Source: Viola odorata (lineage: Eukaryota > Streptophyta > Magnoliopsida > Malpighiales > Violaceae). From it: a stretch of DNA of 64,000 nucleotides. Both the position numbers and the translations under genes were made by a program. The notes under the pieces were generated by a model, which was not told where the DNA came from, ran no database searches, and saw nothing but the letters and a program-made list of their open reading frames with translations. Below, piece after piece: positions 1 to 9,728 of the stretch. The DNA lies in assembly GCA_963691705.1 (NCBI GenBank), contig OY829537.1:55590304-55654303 (forward strand), in the 5' to 3' direction. The stretch's first letter is position 1, and each line of letters starts with the position of its first letter.

Positions 1-2
1 AT

Positions 3-362
3 GAGATAGAAAAGGTTAGTAAAAAACTTGAGGAATTAAATCATAGGGAGAAGGTTATATGGAAACAATGTTCTCAAGTTCTCTAAATTGAAAAGAGTGA
101 TAGGAATACAAAGTTTTCCATGCCTGAGCATCCCAAAGGAAGAAGAGAATGCTATTGAGAGAATTAAGGACGAGTCGGGTAGTTGAAGGGACTCCCCTGA
201 TGAGATTGAGGGTCTTTATTCTCTTCTGAGCGTTGTAGTAATATTTTAAATGTTTTATAGTTTATAACTCCCCATGTCTCCCAATCTATGAACAAATATC
301 TTGATCGTATTTTTACAAAAGATGAGGTTTTTAAAGCTCTTAAACATATGTATCCCATCAAG
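3..362 (+). mobile_element. LINE (L1-type) ORF2 fragment, just upstream of the RT core
   Basis: Translation in the frame starting at base 3, with one shift near base 119, gives the block that precedes the reverse-transcriptase core of plant L1-type LINEs. Readable pieces are a charged LEELNHREKVIWKQ stretch, DRNTKF followed by FHA and ASQRKK, IKDESG, DEIEGLYSLL, then VSQSMNKYL and FTKDEVFKALKHMYPIKA. In intact LINEs this linker leads into the RT block that starts with a PGPDG-like motif. Here homology stops abruptly after IKA at about 362, so no catalytic RT residue is present. Several in-frame stops (for example in the WKQCSQVL and FHA segments) and the frameshift show it is dead. The left end is cut by the window edge. 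The family call rests on remembered consensus, with no database search. Confidence 0.72.
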
Positions 363-465
363 GCAAAGAAAGAAATAATTGTTTAAAGGGAAACACAAAT
401 AGTTCAGCTTTTGAAAGGTATTTTAGATCAAAGGTACTCTCCCTCACACAAGATGGAAAACTTGA

Positions 466-1622
466 GGATGAAAGATTATGTGATGTAGTACCGATGGATG
501 CTAGCCATCTCCTCCTCGGTCGACCATGGCAGTTTGACCGATGGGTCACCCATGATGGACGTACCAATATGATTCATCTCACTCATTGCCGTAAGAAATA
601 TAGCATTCTGCCACTATCACCGGCAAGTCCGAGAGGACCAACGCCACATGGAAAAAGCAAGTGATGAATTCCAATTGATGAGAAAATTGAGAGAAAAGAG
701 CGGAGAGAAAAATATGAGCCGTGAGAAAACACACCATGAAAAAAGTAAGCATGGTCCAATGAGTGAGAGTGAGAGTGAGTGTGAAACACAAGAAAAGAAG
801 AGAGAAGAAATTAAGGAGAGACGCTAATACACGTCATGAAAATAGCAAGCATGGTAGAGAGAGTGAGCATAAACCAATGAGTATTTTGGCAAGGAGAAAG
901 GATGTGAGGCATGCACTTTTTGCTTAGAAAGTGTGCCTAGTACTTCGGTACAAGGCACATTGTTTGAATGTTGCTACTAACCTTCCTTCTGCTCTACCCA
1001 GCCTGATTGTCTCTCTCTTGCAGGAATTTGAGGATGTGTTTCCAGCCGAGATGCTAGTGGTCTCCCTCCCATTTGTGGGATAGAACACAAAATAGACCTA
1101 GTACCAGGATCATCATTGCCCAATAGGCCCGCCTATCGGTGCAATCCTAAAGAGACCAAAGAGCTATAACAGCAAGTAGATGACTTGATGACCAAGGGCT
1201 TCATCCTGGAAAGTGTGCCCCTCTACGCTATACCGGTATTACTTGTACCGAAGAAGGATGGCTCTTGGCGGATGTGCGTTGACTCCTGAGCCATCAACAA
1301 AATTACCGTGCGATACCAACACCCGATACCAAGGCTTGACGACATGCTTGACAAATTAAGTAGAAGCAAGATTTATTCAAAGATTAATCTCATGAGTGGC
1401 TACCATCAAATCCGGATGCATGAAGGTGACTAATGGAAGACTGCCTTCAAAACAAAACACGAGTTGTATGAATGGATGGTAATGCCATTCGGACTTTCTA
1501 ACGCCCCTAGCACTTTCATGAGATTGATGAATCATGTCTTGCGTGACTTTATCGGGAAGTATGTGGTAGTGTATTTTGATGACATTCTCATTGATAGCCC
1601 ATCTCTTGATGCACATGTTCTA
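466..1622 (+). pseudogene. Ty3/gypsy pol fragment: protease-RT linker and reverse transcriptase
   Basis: This is a degenerate pol segment of a plant Ty3/gypsy retrotransposon. At about 466-580 the frame reads CDVVPMDASHLLLGRPWQF, the conserved end of the aspartic protease region. A lysine/glutamate-rich linker follows (about 620-830). RT starts at 1024 with EFEDVFPAEM, shifts frame once, and continues with LPNRPAYR, VPVLLVPKKDGSWRMCV-like, [25 protein letters not shown] and the catalytic YFDD box (1572-1583). In-frame stops are TAA at 1167, TGA at 1287 (in the place of a conserved arginine codon, consistent with CGA to TGA) and TAA at 1431. Homology breaks off around HVLHL at about 1622, so thumb, RNase H and integrase are missing. 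The sequence style matches chromovirus-like elements, but I cannot fix the clade. Confidence 0.88.
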
Positions 1623-2430
1623 CATTTACAACCACACACTAGTAAGTATATATGGAGCTTTTAAGTACCTAGCCCGGGAGTTCACTAGACAAACAACCAT
1701 ACACCAACAAGTACAAGGAAGGAAGAAGATAGTACGGATGCGCAACGGAATGGAAGCAAAGATAAACAAAGGAAGGAAGAATGTTACTGAGATAAACAAG
1801 AAGGGAAATATGGAAGGACTTGAGCCCGGTGAAGAATATTGAGATGCACGTTGAACACACGGGTAGAGATTTAGAAATGGATAGAAACATACACATATAT
1901 TTCACAAGGATTTCATTTACAAGAACGGCTAGAAAACGATTACACACAAATACAAAGGTTGATGGTTTATATTTTACTTATGGAGTTTCAAAGCACCATC
2001 AAGGCTTAGAAGTCCACAAGATGAGTTTAGTGTGATGAAGAAGGAGTATTCTCACTCAACAAAATCACTTAAAATATCTAAACTAATGAAAATAGTAGCT
2101 AAGTTCGGTATTTATACTAAGGGTTGTAAAAATGGCCTTGTGACGAATGTTCCCTTAGTGAGGGACGCATTCTCCATGGAAGGTCAAGGCCTTAAGGTGG
2201 GTTGTCTAGGCCCATGACTATTGCACAAAATAGAAGGCAGCGGCCTGAGCTTTTTATGCTTGAAAGGCTCGAGGTCGAAGGCTCGGAAGAGTTCATAGCT
2301 TAGTAGGGTTGTTGCGAGGGTTCCTCATATGATGGCCGATAGAGGTATGAGGCTTGCGGGAAGTCTTCATGGGTTGCCCGGCCAAGGTATGAGTCACGCG
2401 ATGGATAGCTCAAGCTTCTCCCGATAGCTC
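1623..2430. other. Unassigned intergenic stretch
   Basis: I see no recognisable protein, RNA or LTR structure here. It begins where RT homology breaks off. From about 2220 the composition shifts to a GC-richer stretch with scattered GATAGCTC and CCCGATAG motifs that lead into the tandem repeat that follows. Short open frames occur in several phases, but none resembles a known family. Confidence 0.5.
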
Positions 2431-2797
2431 GTACAAGAGACGTAGGGTTGGCACTGGCCTCACCTCTGCCTCCCGTTAGTCTCTCGATAGCTTGCATATC
2501 TCCCGATAGCTTGCACAAGGGATGTAGGGTTGGCGCTGGCCTCGCCTATGCCTCTCGATAGACTCCTGATAGCTTTCCCGTTTCCCGATAGACCTTCCCC
2601 GATATCTTGCACAAAGGACTTAGGGTTGGCGCTGGCCTCGCCTATGTCTCCCGATAGTTTCCCGATAGCTTGTATATCTCCCGTTAGATTCCTGGCAGCT
2701 TGCACAAAGGGCTTAGGGTTGTCCCTGGCCTCACTTATGTCTCTCGATAAGTTTCTGATAGCTCGCATGCCTCCCGATAGATTCCCGATATGGTGCG
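2431..2797. repeat. Degenerate minisatellite, four units of about 82-96 bp
   Basis: Four imperfect tandem units are anchored by the phrase GCACAAAGG(A/G)CTTAGGGTTG followed by a GGCCTCGCCTATG-like segment. Anchors start at 2431, 2513, 2609 and 2702, giving periods of 82, 96 and 93 bases. Each unit also holds several copies of a short TCCCGATAG motif, so the unit is itself built from a smaller repeat. A long open frame on the minus strand spans the array, but it reflects the repeat and resembles no known protein. Confidence 0.8.
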
Positions 2798-3839
2798 CTA
2801 GCACCATTATAACCCGTTCCTCGACTCTTGACTGATCTTTGCTCATCTCATGCTCAAACCAAAGGGATAGTTTCTGTTTTTGGGTTCATGTGATTGGCCC
2901 CTTAGGCTCGGTGTCCTCTGCCTCAAGCTGTGAGGGTCCATGATCGCATCACGCACTGTACTTGACACATTGCGAACTAACCAACTGTACGCTAAACTTG
3001 CTAAATGTGAATTTTGTTTAGATCGAGTCCATTTTTTTGGCTTTGTTGTGAGTCTAGGTGGTGTATAGGTGGATGAGGAGAAGGTGAAATTAACGAGCAA
3101 CTACCTACCCTACACTCTCTCCATTCTGTAAGTCATTGCAGCTGGTTCTCCTAAGAGAAAACTAGCATCTAGTCTCTCTTTAAGCTCTTTTCCTAGCTAG
3201 CTATTGTGCAGAAAGTATCCTAAACAAAAAAAAAATTATATAAAGAGAGGAAAGGTACACACTAAGTCCAAAGCTGCAGCCTGTTTCAGACAGCTTGAGT
3301 GATACCCTTCCTACTCCAAAATACATCACCACCTATCCTAAAACATCAACTTAAGTCTCATTTTTTCCATTTATCAAGGCCATAAAGTCTTTTTCAGTGA
3401 GTCTTAAATGTTTTCTTGAGTCCTAAACTCAAGTAGCCAACCAAGACTTTTGAGTCTCTCCTTTAGGACTTGTCCTGTTTTAGCATTGTTCTTTTGAGTC
3501 TTTTAATTAAAATCCTCCAAGTATTTTACTTGAGTCTTCTATTTTTCGGACCTTTAGTCTTAAGTCAAGTGTTAAGTCTAAACACTTAAGTCCTTCTTCT
3601 TTTCTCTTCGTCCAAGTCCTTTTCGAAGTTACCTAGCATAGCTTCTCTTGAGCTGCTATTTGCGCTTACTTTTTCCTTGCTTCCTTGAGTCTTTTGCTTG
3701 ACTCATTTTTGTGCTTATCTTAACCTTAACTTGTGCCAAGTGAGTTGAAGATATTTCAGAGGTGTGAGTTGAGTGATTGTGAGCACAATAGAGAAGAGCG
3801 TAAATACTGAGTGAAACACGTGAGCGAGTGCACTTTTTA

Positions 3840-3842
<3 letters not shown>
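2798..3842. other. Non-coding stretch, leader-like, with many GAGTCTT/AAGTC motifs
   Basis: I see no coding homology. Between about 3350 and 3720 the motif GAGTCTT, GAGTCC or AAGTC recurs many times at irregular spacing in T-rich DNA. The last part (about 3776-3842) resembles the leader just upstream of the gag pseudogene at 5607. The stretch may therefore be the 5' leader of a related Ty3/gypsy element; this is inference. Confidence 0.4.

Positions 3843-3872
<30 letters not shown>
3843..3872. repeat. (AT)15 microsatellite
   Basis: Thirty bases of uninterrupted AT dinucleotide repeat lie in the leader about 27 bases before the ATG at 3900. The related leader at 5495-5606 has no such expansion, so it arose in this copy only. 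Confidence 0.95.
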
Positions 3873-3876
<4 letters not shown>

Positions 3877-3899
3877 AGTTTGCTATTTTTGTAGGAACA

Positions 3900-4187
3900 A
3901 TGTCTTACATATATGATGACTTTTATGGACGCTACATTTGGCATAGACCTTCTAAGGCCTATGATGCGGATCGCATAAACCCTAGCGCGTCGCCGCACGG
4001 AAACCCTAATTCTAGCGCATCGCAGGCACGCGCACACGAAAACCCTAATGCGCACGCACCAGCTGTGCCATTGCCGCCCATCGGACCTATGACCCATGCA
4101 AGAGCCCAGAAGCTACAAGCGAAGTTGTCATCACTCATATACAAAATATTGGAGCGAGAAACACTCATTGAAGAGGTTGTGCTATAG
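3900..4187 (+). pseudogene. Truncated retroelement ORF (gag-like N-terminus) with GPMTHARAQ motif
   Basis: An ATG at 3900 opens a frame of 95 codons that is rich in Pro, Ala, Asn and His. It contains GPMTHARAQKLQAKLSS near residues 62-78, a version of the GPMTRARAKxLQ motif common in plant Ty3/gypsy proteins. The ATG sits after a leader homologous to that of the gag pseudogene at 5607 (shared AAACACGTGAG, GAGTGC and TTTGCTA blocks), which supports this start and a retroelement origin. The frame ends at TAG 4185-4187, about 70 bases before a candidate LTR, so the protein is truncated. I cannot tell whether it is true gag or an extra small ORF of the element. Confidence 0.5.
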
Positions 4188-4257
4188 GAGAAAGCCCTTA
4201 GGCTTGTGATGCTACTCATGGTCGTACCTAGTGCGTCCGACGCGACTGTCCGAGCCA

Positions 4258-4797
4258 TGTCGGAGCAGGGAGGTTCAATGCAGGAAATTGCTAATTGATA
4301 TTATATTTCAAGATGTCCTGCATCACTGGACCAAGTTTGACGTCAAACGCATGTGGGAATCGTTCAAAGGCTCGAGTCCACTCCTTAGCGCACATGGAGT
4401 GCGCAAGTTGTTTGCTATTTAAATAGCCGTTTGGCTTCTTTGTAAGGTTTACGATTATTTTGATAATATTAAGTCGTTGTCTTTTTGAGAGAGTATCTCA
4501 ATTGTGCATGCATGAACCTTGTTCCTATTTGTGTCTGAACGCTCTAGTAGATTGCAAGTAAAACTTGAAAGTTCAAACACTTGTTCGTTTCCACTAGGTT
4601 GATATTCACAAGTTGAATATAGGTCTAGAATTCAATCAAGGATCCTCACTTGAAATCGATTAGGTTGAGCAAGGCAGGTCTTTGCTACATCTAAGTTCGT
4701 ACAAGGTGAGCCCTATCCATTCCGCACGTAAAATCCAAATCCTTGAACTAGATCAAATCATGGCAATGCGCATCTTAGGCAACTAGGATCGTATCAT
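4258..4797 (+). mobile_element. Candidate 5' LTR of a Ty3/gypsy element (start uncertain)
   Basis: The right end is well placed: GTATCA at 4792-4797 is followed at once by a sequence like the initiator-tRNA-Met primer-binding site, and a leader and gag follow in the same orientation. The left end is only a guess: TG at 4258 would give TG...CA termini and a length of about 540 bases, but a start some tens of bases further right (for example TG at about 4297) is also possible. Inside there is a perfect palindrome CTATTTAAATAG (4415-4426) that could be the TATA region. No second LTR copy was seen in the window, so the boundaries cannot be confirmed by pairing. Confidence 0.5.
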
Positions 4798-4812
4798 TTG
4801 GTAGTGAAGCTT
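4798..4812 (+). other. Degenerate primer-binding site, initiator tRNA-Met type
   Basis: TTTGGTAGTGAAGCTT-like sequence follows the CA end of the candidate LTR. Plant Ty3/gypsy and copia elements commonly have TGGTATCAGAGC here. This copy matches 8 of those 12 bases, and the flanking TCATT and AGCTT also fit. The site is decayed. Confidence 0.5.
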
Positions 4813-5606
4813 AAGGCATTCAAAGGTTTGGTAAGTTATCCTTTTACGTTTCAAGTTTCCCTTGACGAGATTGGTTCTTCTTCTACCCCATTATAAAACT
4901 AATCTCCTTGCGTGCTTGCGTTAGTTATTTTGTGTGTCTTGGGTCAAGCTAGGGTTTAGCTCAAACGTGTGCGTCTTCAAGCAAATCATTGTGCGACATG
5001 TTGTGTCATTAAATTAGGTTGTTTTTGTCCACAATAGAGTCATAAAAATCCCAAGTGTCTTTTATTTTAATTGTTATTTAAAGTTTAAGAACAAGAGTCA
5101 TATTTAAAATAAAAAAATAGAAAAGAAATAAAATACAGAAAAATTCAAAGCGTTAACTTTACAAGGCAAAAAGAATCACTCAATTTTGACACTAGAATCA
5201 AAAGTTGGCTCGGAAGGAACAATCAACACTCCTAAATCACACACATCGCACACCACTCACAGTTTGTGAATTATTTTGAGTATTCTATCGAGTATTTGAG
5301 CATTTGTTGATTCCTACTACTGCCTTCTACTCCAGTTGTGTATTTGTTTAGTTGATTGCTTTTGCAACTACTCAAGTATTCAACATCAAAACTTATTTTG
5401 AAGCTAGTTGTCATTGTGTGTCTTCTTGGAAGCTTTCCTTTAAACTCTTGAGTCACTAATCGTTCACGCAGGGATAATTGTAGAGATTTGAGTGATTTTG
5501 GTGAGCTTATTAGAGGGTTTAAACACGAGAGTAAACACGTGAGGGAGTGCTAGGTTAGCAAAATTTTACGTTGTTTGCTAGTGTTGTGAGTTTCAGGAAC
5601 TACAAG
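4813..5606 (+). other. 5' leader of the Ty3/gypsy element upstream of gag
   Basis: This is non-coding DNA between the primer-binding site and the gag ATG. It is AT-rich at about 5040-5160. The last part, about 5495-5606, is similar to the leader at 3776-3899. The sequence TTGTGAGTTTCAG (5584-5596), just before the gag ATG, looks like a 3' splice acceptor, but no donor was identified. Confidence 0.5.
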
Positions 5607-6740
5607 ATGTCAAACCATTCTTCAGATGAAGTAAAGGGGCCAAAGGTCATGTCAATCCTCAACAACATCACTGGCCAGCTTGAGGAGATGGATGCACGGT
5701 TGAGGGCTGTGTCGGTCCGTGCCGAAGGGCCCGGAGGCGGGGTTCCTATGGCACACTTTGCACACAACCATAACCACGCAACGAGTTCTCATGTGTTGGG
5801 AATTCCGTTACAAGGAAACAACCAGCGTTTCCAAGATGGATTAGTCTAAAGTGAAGGAGAAGATACGGAGGATGATTCCCTAAGGCACGAACGCGAGCCA
5901 AGAGGTGTCGGGGCGAATCCTAGGCGCGAGCAGCAGGGCAACCCCAACATGTGCCCTGTAGCGCACGAGCGCCCAGCGCATCATGCGCGATAGGATGACG
6001 AGCGCGAAGTTGAGGATTTTGGTTATAAACAAAGAGGTAGAAATAATGAAAGGTGACCTAGGTTTGAGGATAGGGTCAACGCCAACATAGGAAGTATTAA
6101 GATGAAAATTCCGCCTTTTAAGGGGAAGGATAATCTGAATGCCTATTTGGCATGGGAAAGAAAGGTTCACTCAATCTTTCTTTATCACAATTATTCCGAG
6201 GACAAGAAGTATTTTAGTGGGTATGTCATTCATTGGTGGGATCAGTTGAATGCCACTAGAGAAAGGGTTGGTGTCGGTCCAATTCGGACTTGGGAGGAGA
6301 TGAAAACCCTAATGGAGCGACGCTTTGTACCCGCCTATTTCCATCACGATCTCCACCAACGGTTGCAAACCATGACACAAGGAAGTAGGAGTGTGGGAGA
6401 TTATTTTAATGAGATGGAGATAGCGCTAGCTAGAGCGCGGGTGGTTGAGGATATGGAAGCCACAATAGCAAGGTTCTTTAATGGTCTCAACCGAGAGATA
6501 ACCAATGTGTTAGAATTAACGCACTATAACACCTTAGAGGAGATGCTTCATATGGTGATTAAGATAGAGAAACAAAGGAAGTCGAGACCTTCTTACACTA
6601 GTTTCACTTCAGCTAGTGCAAAGTCCGCACCATGGAAGAAGACACCTTCGGTCAAGGACGCTAAGGGCACGAATTCGGTGCCTAAGGTGCTACCGTATAA
6701 CTATGGCACCAAGGGTGCACCGGGTTCAAGTGTGATATAA
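5607..6740 (+). pseudogene. Ty3/gypsy gag pseudogene
   Basis: This is the capsid (gag) region of a plant Ty3/gypsy retrotransposon. One frame runs from the ATG at 5607 to the TAA at 6738-6740, with three in-frame stops: TAA 5847, TAG 5991 and TGA 6054. After an N-terminal coiled-coil-like stretch, the retrotransposon gag domain starts near 6100 with KIPPFKGK. It continues with AYLAWERKV, HNYSEDKK, WWDQL, RTWEEMKTLMERRFVPAY, LHQRLQTMTQGSRSV, DYFNEMEIALARA and FFNGLNREI. Between SEDKK and WWDQL a few residues usual for the family seem to be missing. The frame ends with a Ser/Lys-rich tail before any zinc knuckle, so the element is cut off at about 6740. No pol follows. Confidence 0.85.
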
Positions 6741-6841
6741 TCCTAGATACCTATGATGCGTAGAGTGACGATCTAGTTCTTCAATAGGTTCAGCACACGG
6801 AATTGTATCATAAGATCCCACCTTACAACTTGCTTTCAAAG

Positions 6842-7235
6842 GAATCCACCTTCGGACTTGCTCTTTCGAGTCTTTGATGAAGTGAGGTTAGGCAAGAGTC
6901 CACTCACCACGTTCGTCCCTAACGAACCCTAGAGGAATCCACCTACTAGCACACAGAACACCTGGTCGGCACTAAGGATTGCAGCCCTACAAGAGATCCA
7001 CTTACTAGTCGCGCCGCTCCGAGATTGAGTCCAAAATCCCAAATCAAAATCGAGTCCACTATTCCTCACACCCGAAGCGCCAACGCCAAGTCCACGGACG
7101 TCCTTGTTCGAATCCACGAACACACTCACATCCATGAGCACACTATCGAATCCACAAACAACAATACGCTCCCCACGCACCTTCCACGCTTGAGTCCACA
7201 AACACCACGTGAGTCATGCCCTAACCGAGTCCACA
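6842..7235. repeat. Irregular cluster of GAGTCCAC/GAATCCAC motifs
   Basis: About eleven copies of a GA(G/A)TCCAC-like octamer occur in roughly 390 bases (near 6842, 6897, 6935, 6996, 7027, 7053, 7089, 7111, 7147, 7191 and 7227) with spacing of about 22-60 bases. On the minus strand the motif reads GTGGACTC. It is not a regular tandem array. A 71-codon open frame across it is repeat-driven and looks non-coding. The stretch between the gag end (6741) and here holds nothing I recognise. Confidence 0.6.
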
Positions 7236-7269
7236 GCTAAGTTATACAGGAATGGCTTTCTCCGGAATT

Positions 7270-7480
7270 GAGAGAATAAGAAGTCGAGAAGGGAACCGAA
7301 TAATTGGTATATGTAATTTGTGGAAACTCTGATTAATTTCACTAATAAACAACGCTGCCTTTAAATAGGCGCCAACATACAAAAGTCCTAGCTATTTACA
7401 AATTCTATTGGAGAAACCTAGTAGCACTGAACTCCGTATGTGTTTTAAAAGTTACTGATGGTGGCAACTGGCAGTATAAG
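7270..7480 (-). promoter_or_regulatory. Possible LTR/promoter-like segment read on the minus strand
   Basis: On the minus strand this segment reads GGCGCCTATTTAAAGGCAGC near 7373-7354, which resembles an LTR TATA region. It is followed downstream (lower coordinates are upstream on this strand) by a pyrimidine-rich leader that leads into the GTGGACTC motif cluster only if transcription runs toward higher coordinates, so the direction is unclear. No paired LTR or primer-binding site was found. This is a weak call. Confidence 0.2.
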
Positions 7481-7566
7481 AGGAAGTTCTTCCACTTCAA
7501 TGTCTGCATAACATGATCTAAAGTGTGAACTTTTTATGAGTGTGAAAGTTGTGTTTTACAAATGTG

Positions 7567-7643
7567 ATAAACCTTCATTATTCCTGTAATTCGATAAGGC
7601 GGGGCTCATACCACTATCCCGGAATAAACCTTCATTATTCCTG
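7567..7643. repeat. Short direct repeat, 20 bp twice, 57 bp apart
   Basis: ATAAACCTTCATTATTCCTG occurs at 7567-7586 and again at 7624-7643. The rest of the two 57-base periods is not clearly alike. No function is visible. Confidence 0.85.
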
Positions 7644-7776
7644 GCTCTCGTTCTGGAAGGGGTAAGGGTAAAGGTATTGTTATTCATCCCGACTTCTATC
7701 CCAAATGATCTTAGGTTACTTAAGCGTTGGTCAGCCGTCAAATTTGTTTGGTCAGCCCAGCTAGGAAGCGTAAGAG

Positions 7777-8390
7777 ATGGTCCCGGTGGTGGTCCCGATT
7801 AAGTTACCAACAGACATTTGGATTAAAAGAAAGGAAGAAAATCAAAACCTTTATTCTTATCTTCAAAACGAACGATTATTTCTAAGCTCAGTTAGCATGA
7901 AGAGAATTGCGAGGTTCTTTGGCAGTTCTAGTTAAGTTAATCACGAGACTGATAGTGAGTCACTTATGGATGAGCAGTTAGAATTAGAAGACTACAATAG
8001 GCAAGAAACCAGAATAGCAGAAATAGAACAAAGACTACAAAATTGGACTATACCAACAGTAAAGAAAGAAGAAATATATGAAATTGGAAAATTCAACCTA
8101 TTCCAAGATTATGTCATAGAAACCACAGAACGAACCCTTCCTATAAACCCAAGTGAAGATACTAGACAACTTATTGAAGAAAATCAGGTAAGACTTTTTA
8201 GAAAAAAATACAAGTTTATGCATATAGGACTAATACAAATAGCAGTCAAACCACTTCACAGGACCGAATTAGATTCACCCATACTTATGTGTTTAAGAGA
8301 TGCAAGGTTTAAATCATTCAATGATTCATTATTAGTTTTGTTTAGCTCTAATTTGGTAAAAGGACCAGTATACCTCAATTCCCAGAACAT
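7777..8390 (+). pseudogene. Endogenous pararetrovirus fragment: Caulimoviridae-like movement protein region
   Basis: A frame open from about 7777 (after TAG 7762 and TAA 7771) encodes a stretch resembling the movement-protein part of Caulimoviridae polyproteins (30K superfamily). Such proteins enlarge plasmodesmata for cell-to-cell spread. Motifs are LPTDIWIKRK near 7804, a Glu-rich segment, KYKFMHIGLIQIAVKPL near 8203-8253 and CLRDARFKSFNDSLL near 8288-8332. One in-frame TAA at 7933 lies between the two halves. The longest uninterrupted part starts at ATG 7966. Homology ends near 8385 where an Athila integrase on the opposite strand begins, so the last roughly 25 codons of the open frame are read through foreign DNA. 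No coat protein, protease or RT of the virus is present. It is a broken fossil and not capable of expression as a virus. Genus is not determined. Confidence 0.68.
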
Positions 8391-9101
8391 CTATGGTGGA
8401 CTCCACACTTGGTCAGTAGCAAGGCCACGACACGGTTGCAGAAATATGTACCCCGATCACTTATGAGGGCTCGAGGTACACCAAATCTGTTGAAGATATT
8501 GGTGCGTAGAAAGTTTACTACCACCTTGGAGTCATCTGTTCGAGTTGCCTTGGCCACGACCCATTTGGAAATATAATCGACGGCCAGTAGGATGTAGATG
8601 TTGCCAAAGGAATTGGGAATGGGCCCATGAAATCTATACCCCAGATATCGAAAACTTCACAAACAATGATACCGGTCAGAGGCATCTGATTCCTGGCCCC
8701 AATGTTACCCGTGGCTTGGCATCGAGGGCACGACGCACAATACATGTAGCTATCCTTAATAATAGAGGGCTAGTATAGACCTACCTCTAACACCTGTTTT
8801 CTTGGCCGCGAAATGTCCTCCTTCCGAATGGCAGATTTTAAGGATCGAGGGCACCTCATCCATGGTTACGCAACGACGTATGATCTGGTTCGAGCAGTGC
8901 TTCCACAAGTATGGGCTATCCCAAATGTAATATTTGGCTTGCCTTCTGATTCTTGTGCATTCTGATGGGGAAGCATCCGCGGGGTAGGTGGCAGCGGCAC
9001 AAAAATTCGCTGTCTGAAAACCATGGAAACTGGACCGCGTGGGCTAGACACAATTTTTCATCTGGAAAAGTATCGCGGATCTGCACAAGTGAGTTGTCTT
9101 C
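8390..9101 (-). pseudogene. Integrase N-terminal half, frameshifted and truncated
   Basis: Integrase inserts the cDNA into the host genome. The H2C2 zinc-binding domain is visible as ICHSEGGHFAAKKT (His pair near 8837-8818) and CASCPRCQ (near 8740-8715), in different frames. The core begins with CEVFDIWGIDFMGPFP (first catalytic Asp, about 8660-8625). After a further frameshift it continues as VVVNFLRTNIF and ALISDRGTYFCN (second Asp, about 8455). Homology ends at KCGVHHR near 8396, before the catalytic Glu, where the pararetrovirus fragment starts. Confidence 0.85.
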
Positions 9102-9728
9102 TTAGGCTGGAAGTCTGCTTAGATGGTCGGCTACCAGATTTTCTTTTCCAGCCTTGTCTTTGATCATGATATTGAATTCCTGTAGCAACAAGATCCAACG
9201 AATGAGTCGAGGCTTGGCATCAGCCTTTGTCAACAAACATCTGAGGGCAGAATGATCCGAGTATACGAGCACATTGGTACCTAGGAGGTACTGCCTGAAC
9301 TTATCGAGGGCGTAAACCACAGCCAAGAGTTCTTTTTCTGTTGTTGTGTAATTCTGTTGAGCTGGGTCTAATTACTTGGAAGCATAGTAGATCACATATG
9401 TTTCCTTGTCCTTCTTTTGACCCAGAACGATGCCTAGGGCTTGATTGTTGGCATCGCACATGACCTCGAAAGGTAGGGACCAGTCGGGGGCTCGAATGAT
9501 CGGAGCTGAGATAAGCTTGTTTTTTAGGAGTTCAAAGGTTGCTTTGCAATTCTCATCGAAATCAAAGGTGACTTCCTTCTGGAGTAGGCGACACATAGAT
9601 TGAGCGATTTTTGAGAAATCCTTAATAAACCGTCTGTAGAAACCGGTGTGCCCCAGAAAAGTTCGCACATCGTGGACACATGCTGGATAGGGCAGGGTCT
9701 CGATCACCTCAATCTTGGCCTTGTCGAC
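9102..9728 (-). pseudogene. RT thumb/connection and RNase H of the Athila-type element
   Basis: This stretch continues the frame of copy B with TLPYPACVHDVRTFLGHTGFY-like (RT C-terminus) and LISAPIIRAPDWSLPFEVM. RNase H follows: MCDANNQALGIVLGQ holds the first catalytic Asp, TTTEKELLAVVYALDKF the Glu, and VYSDHSALRCLL the second Asp, and the region ends in NLVADHLSRL. One TAA at 9372-9374 replaces the Thr of the usual ASKTLD motif. A TAA just after SRLPA near 9102 closes the frame. All RNase H catalytic positions are still readable. Confidence 0.88.

Noticed and set aside
1669..2217. Small ORFs in both strands after the gypsy RT fragment
   Set aside because: No family resemblance, no conserved motif and mutual overlap; treated as chance open frames.
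2460..2846. 128-codon minus-strand ORF
   Set aside because: It lies on the minisatellite and its residues simply repeat with the DNA period.
3970..4050. AAACCCTAA-like telomere-type motifs
   Set aside because: Only scattered single copies occur, within an open frame; there is no tandem telomeric array.
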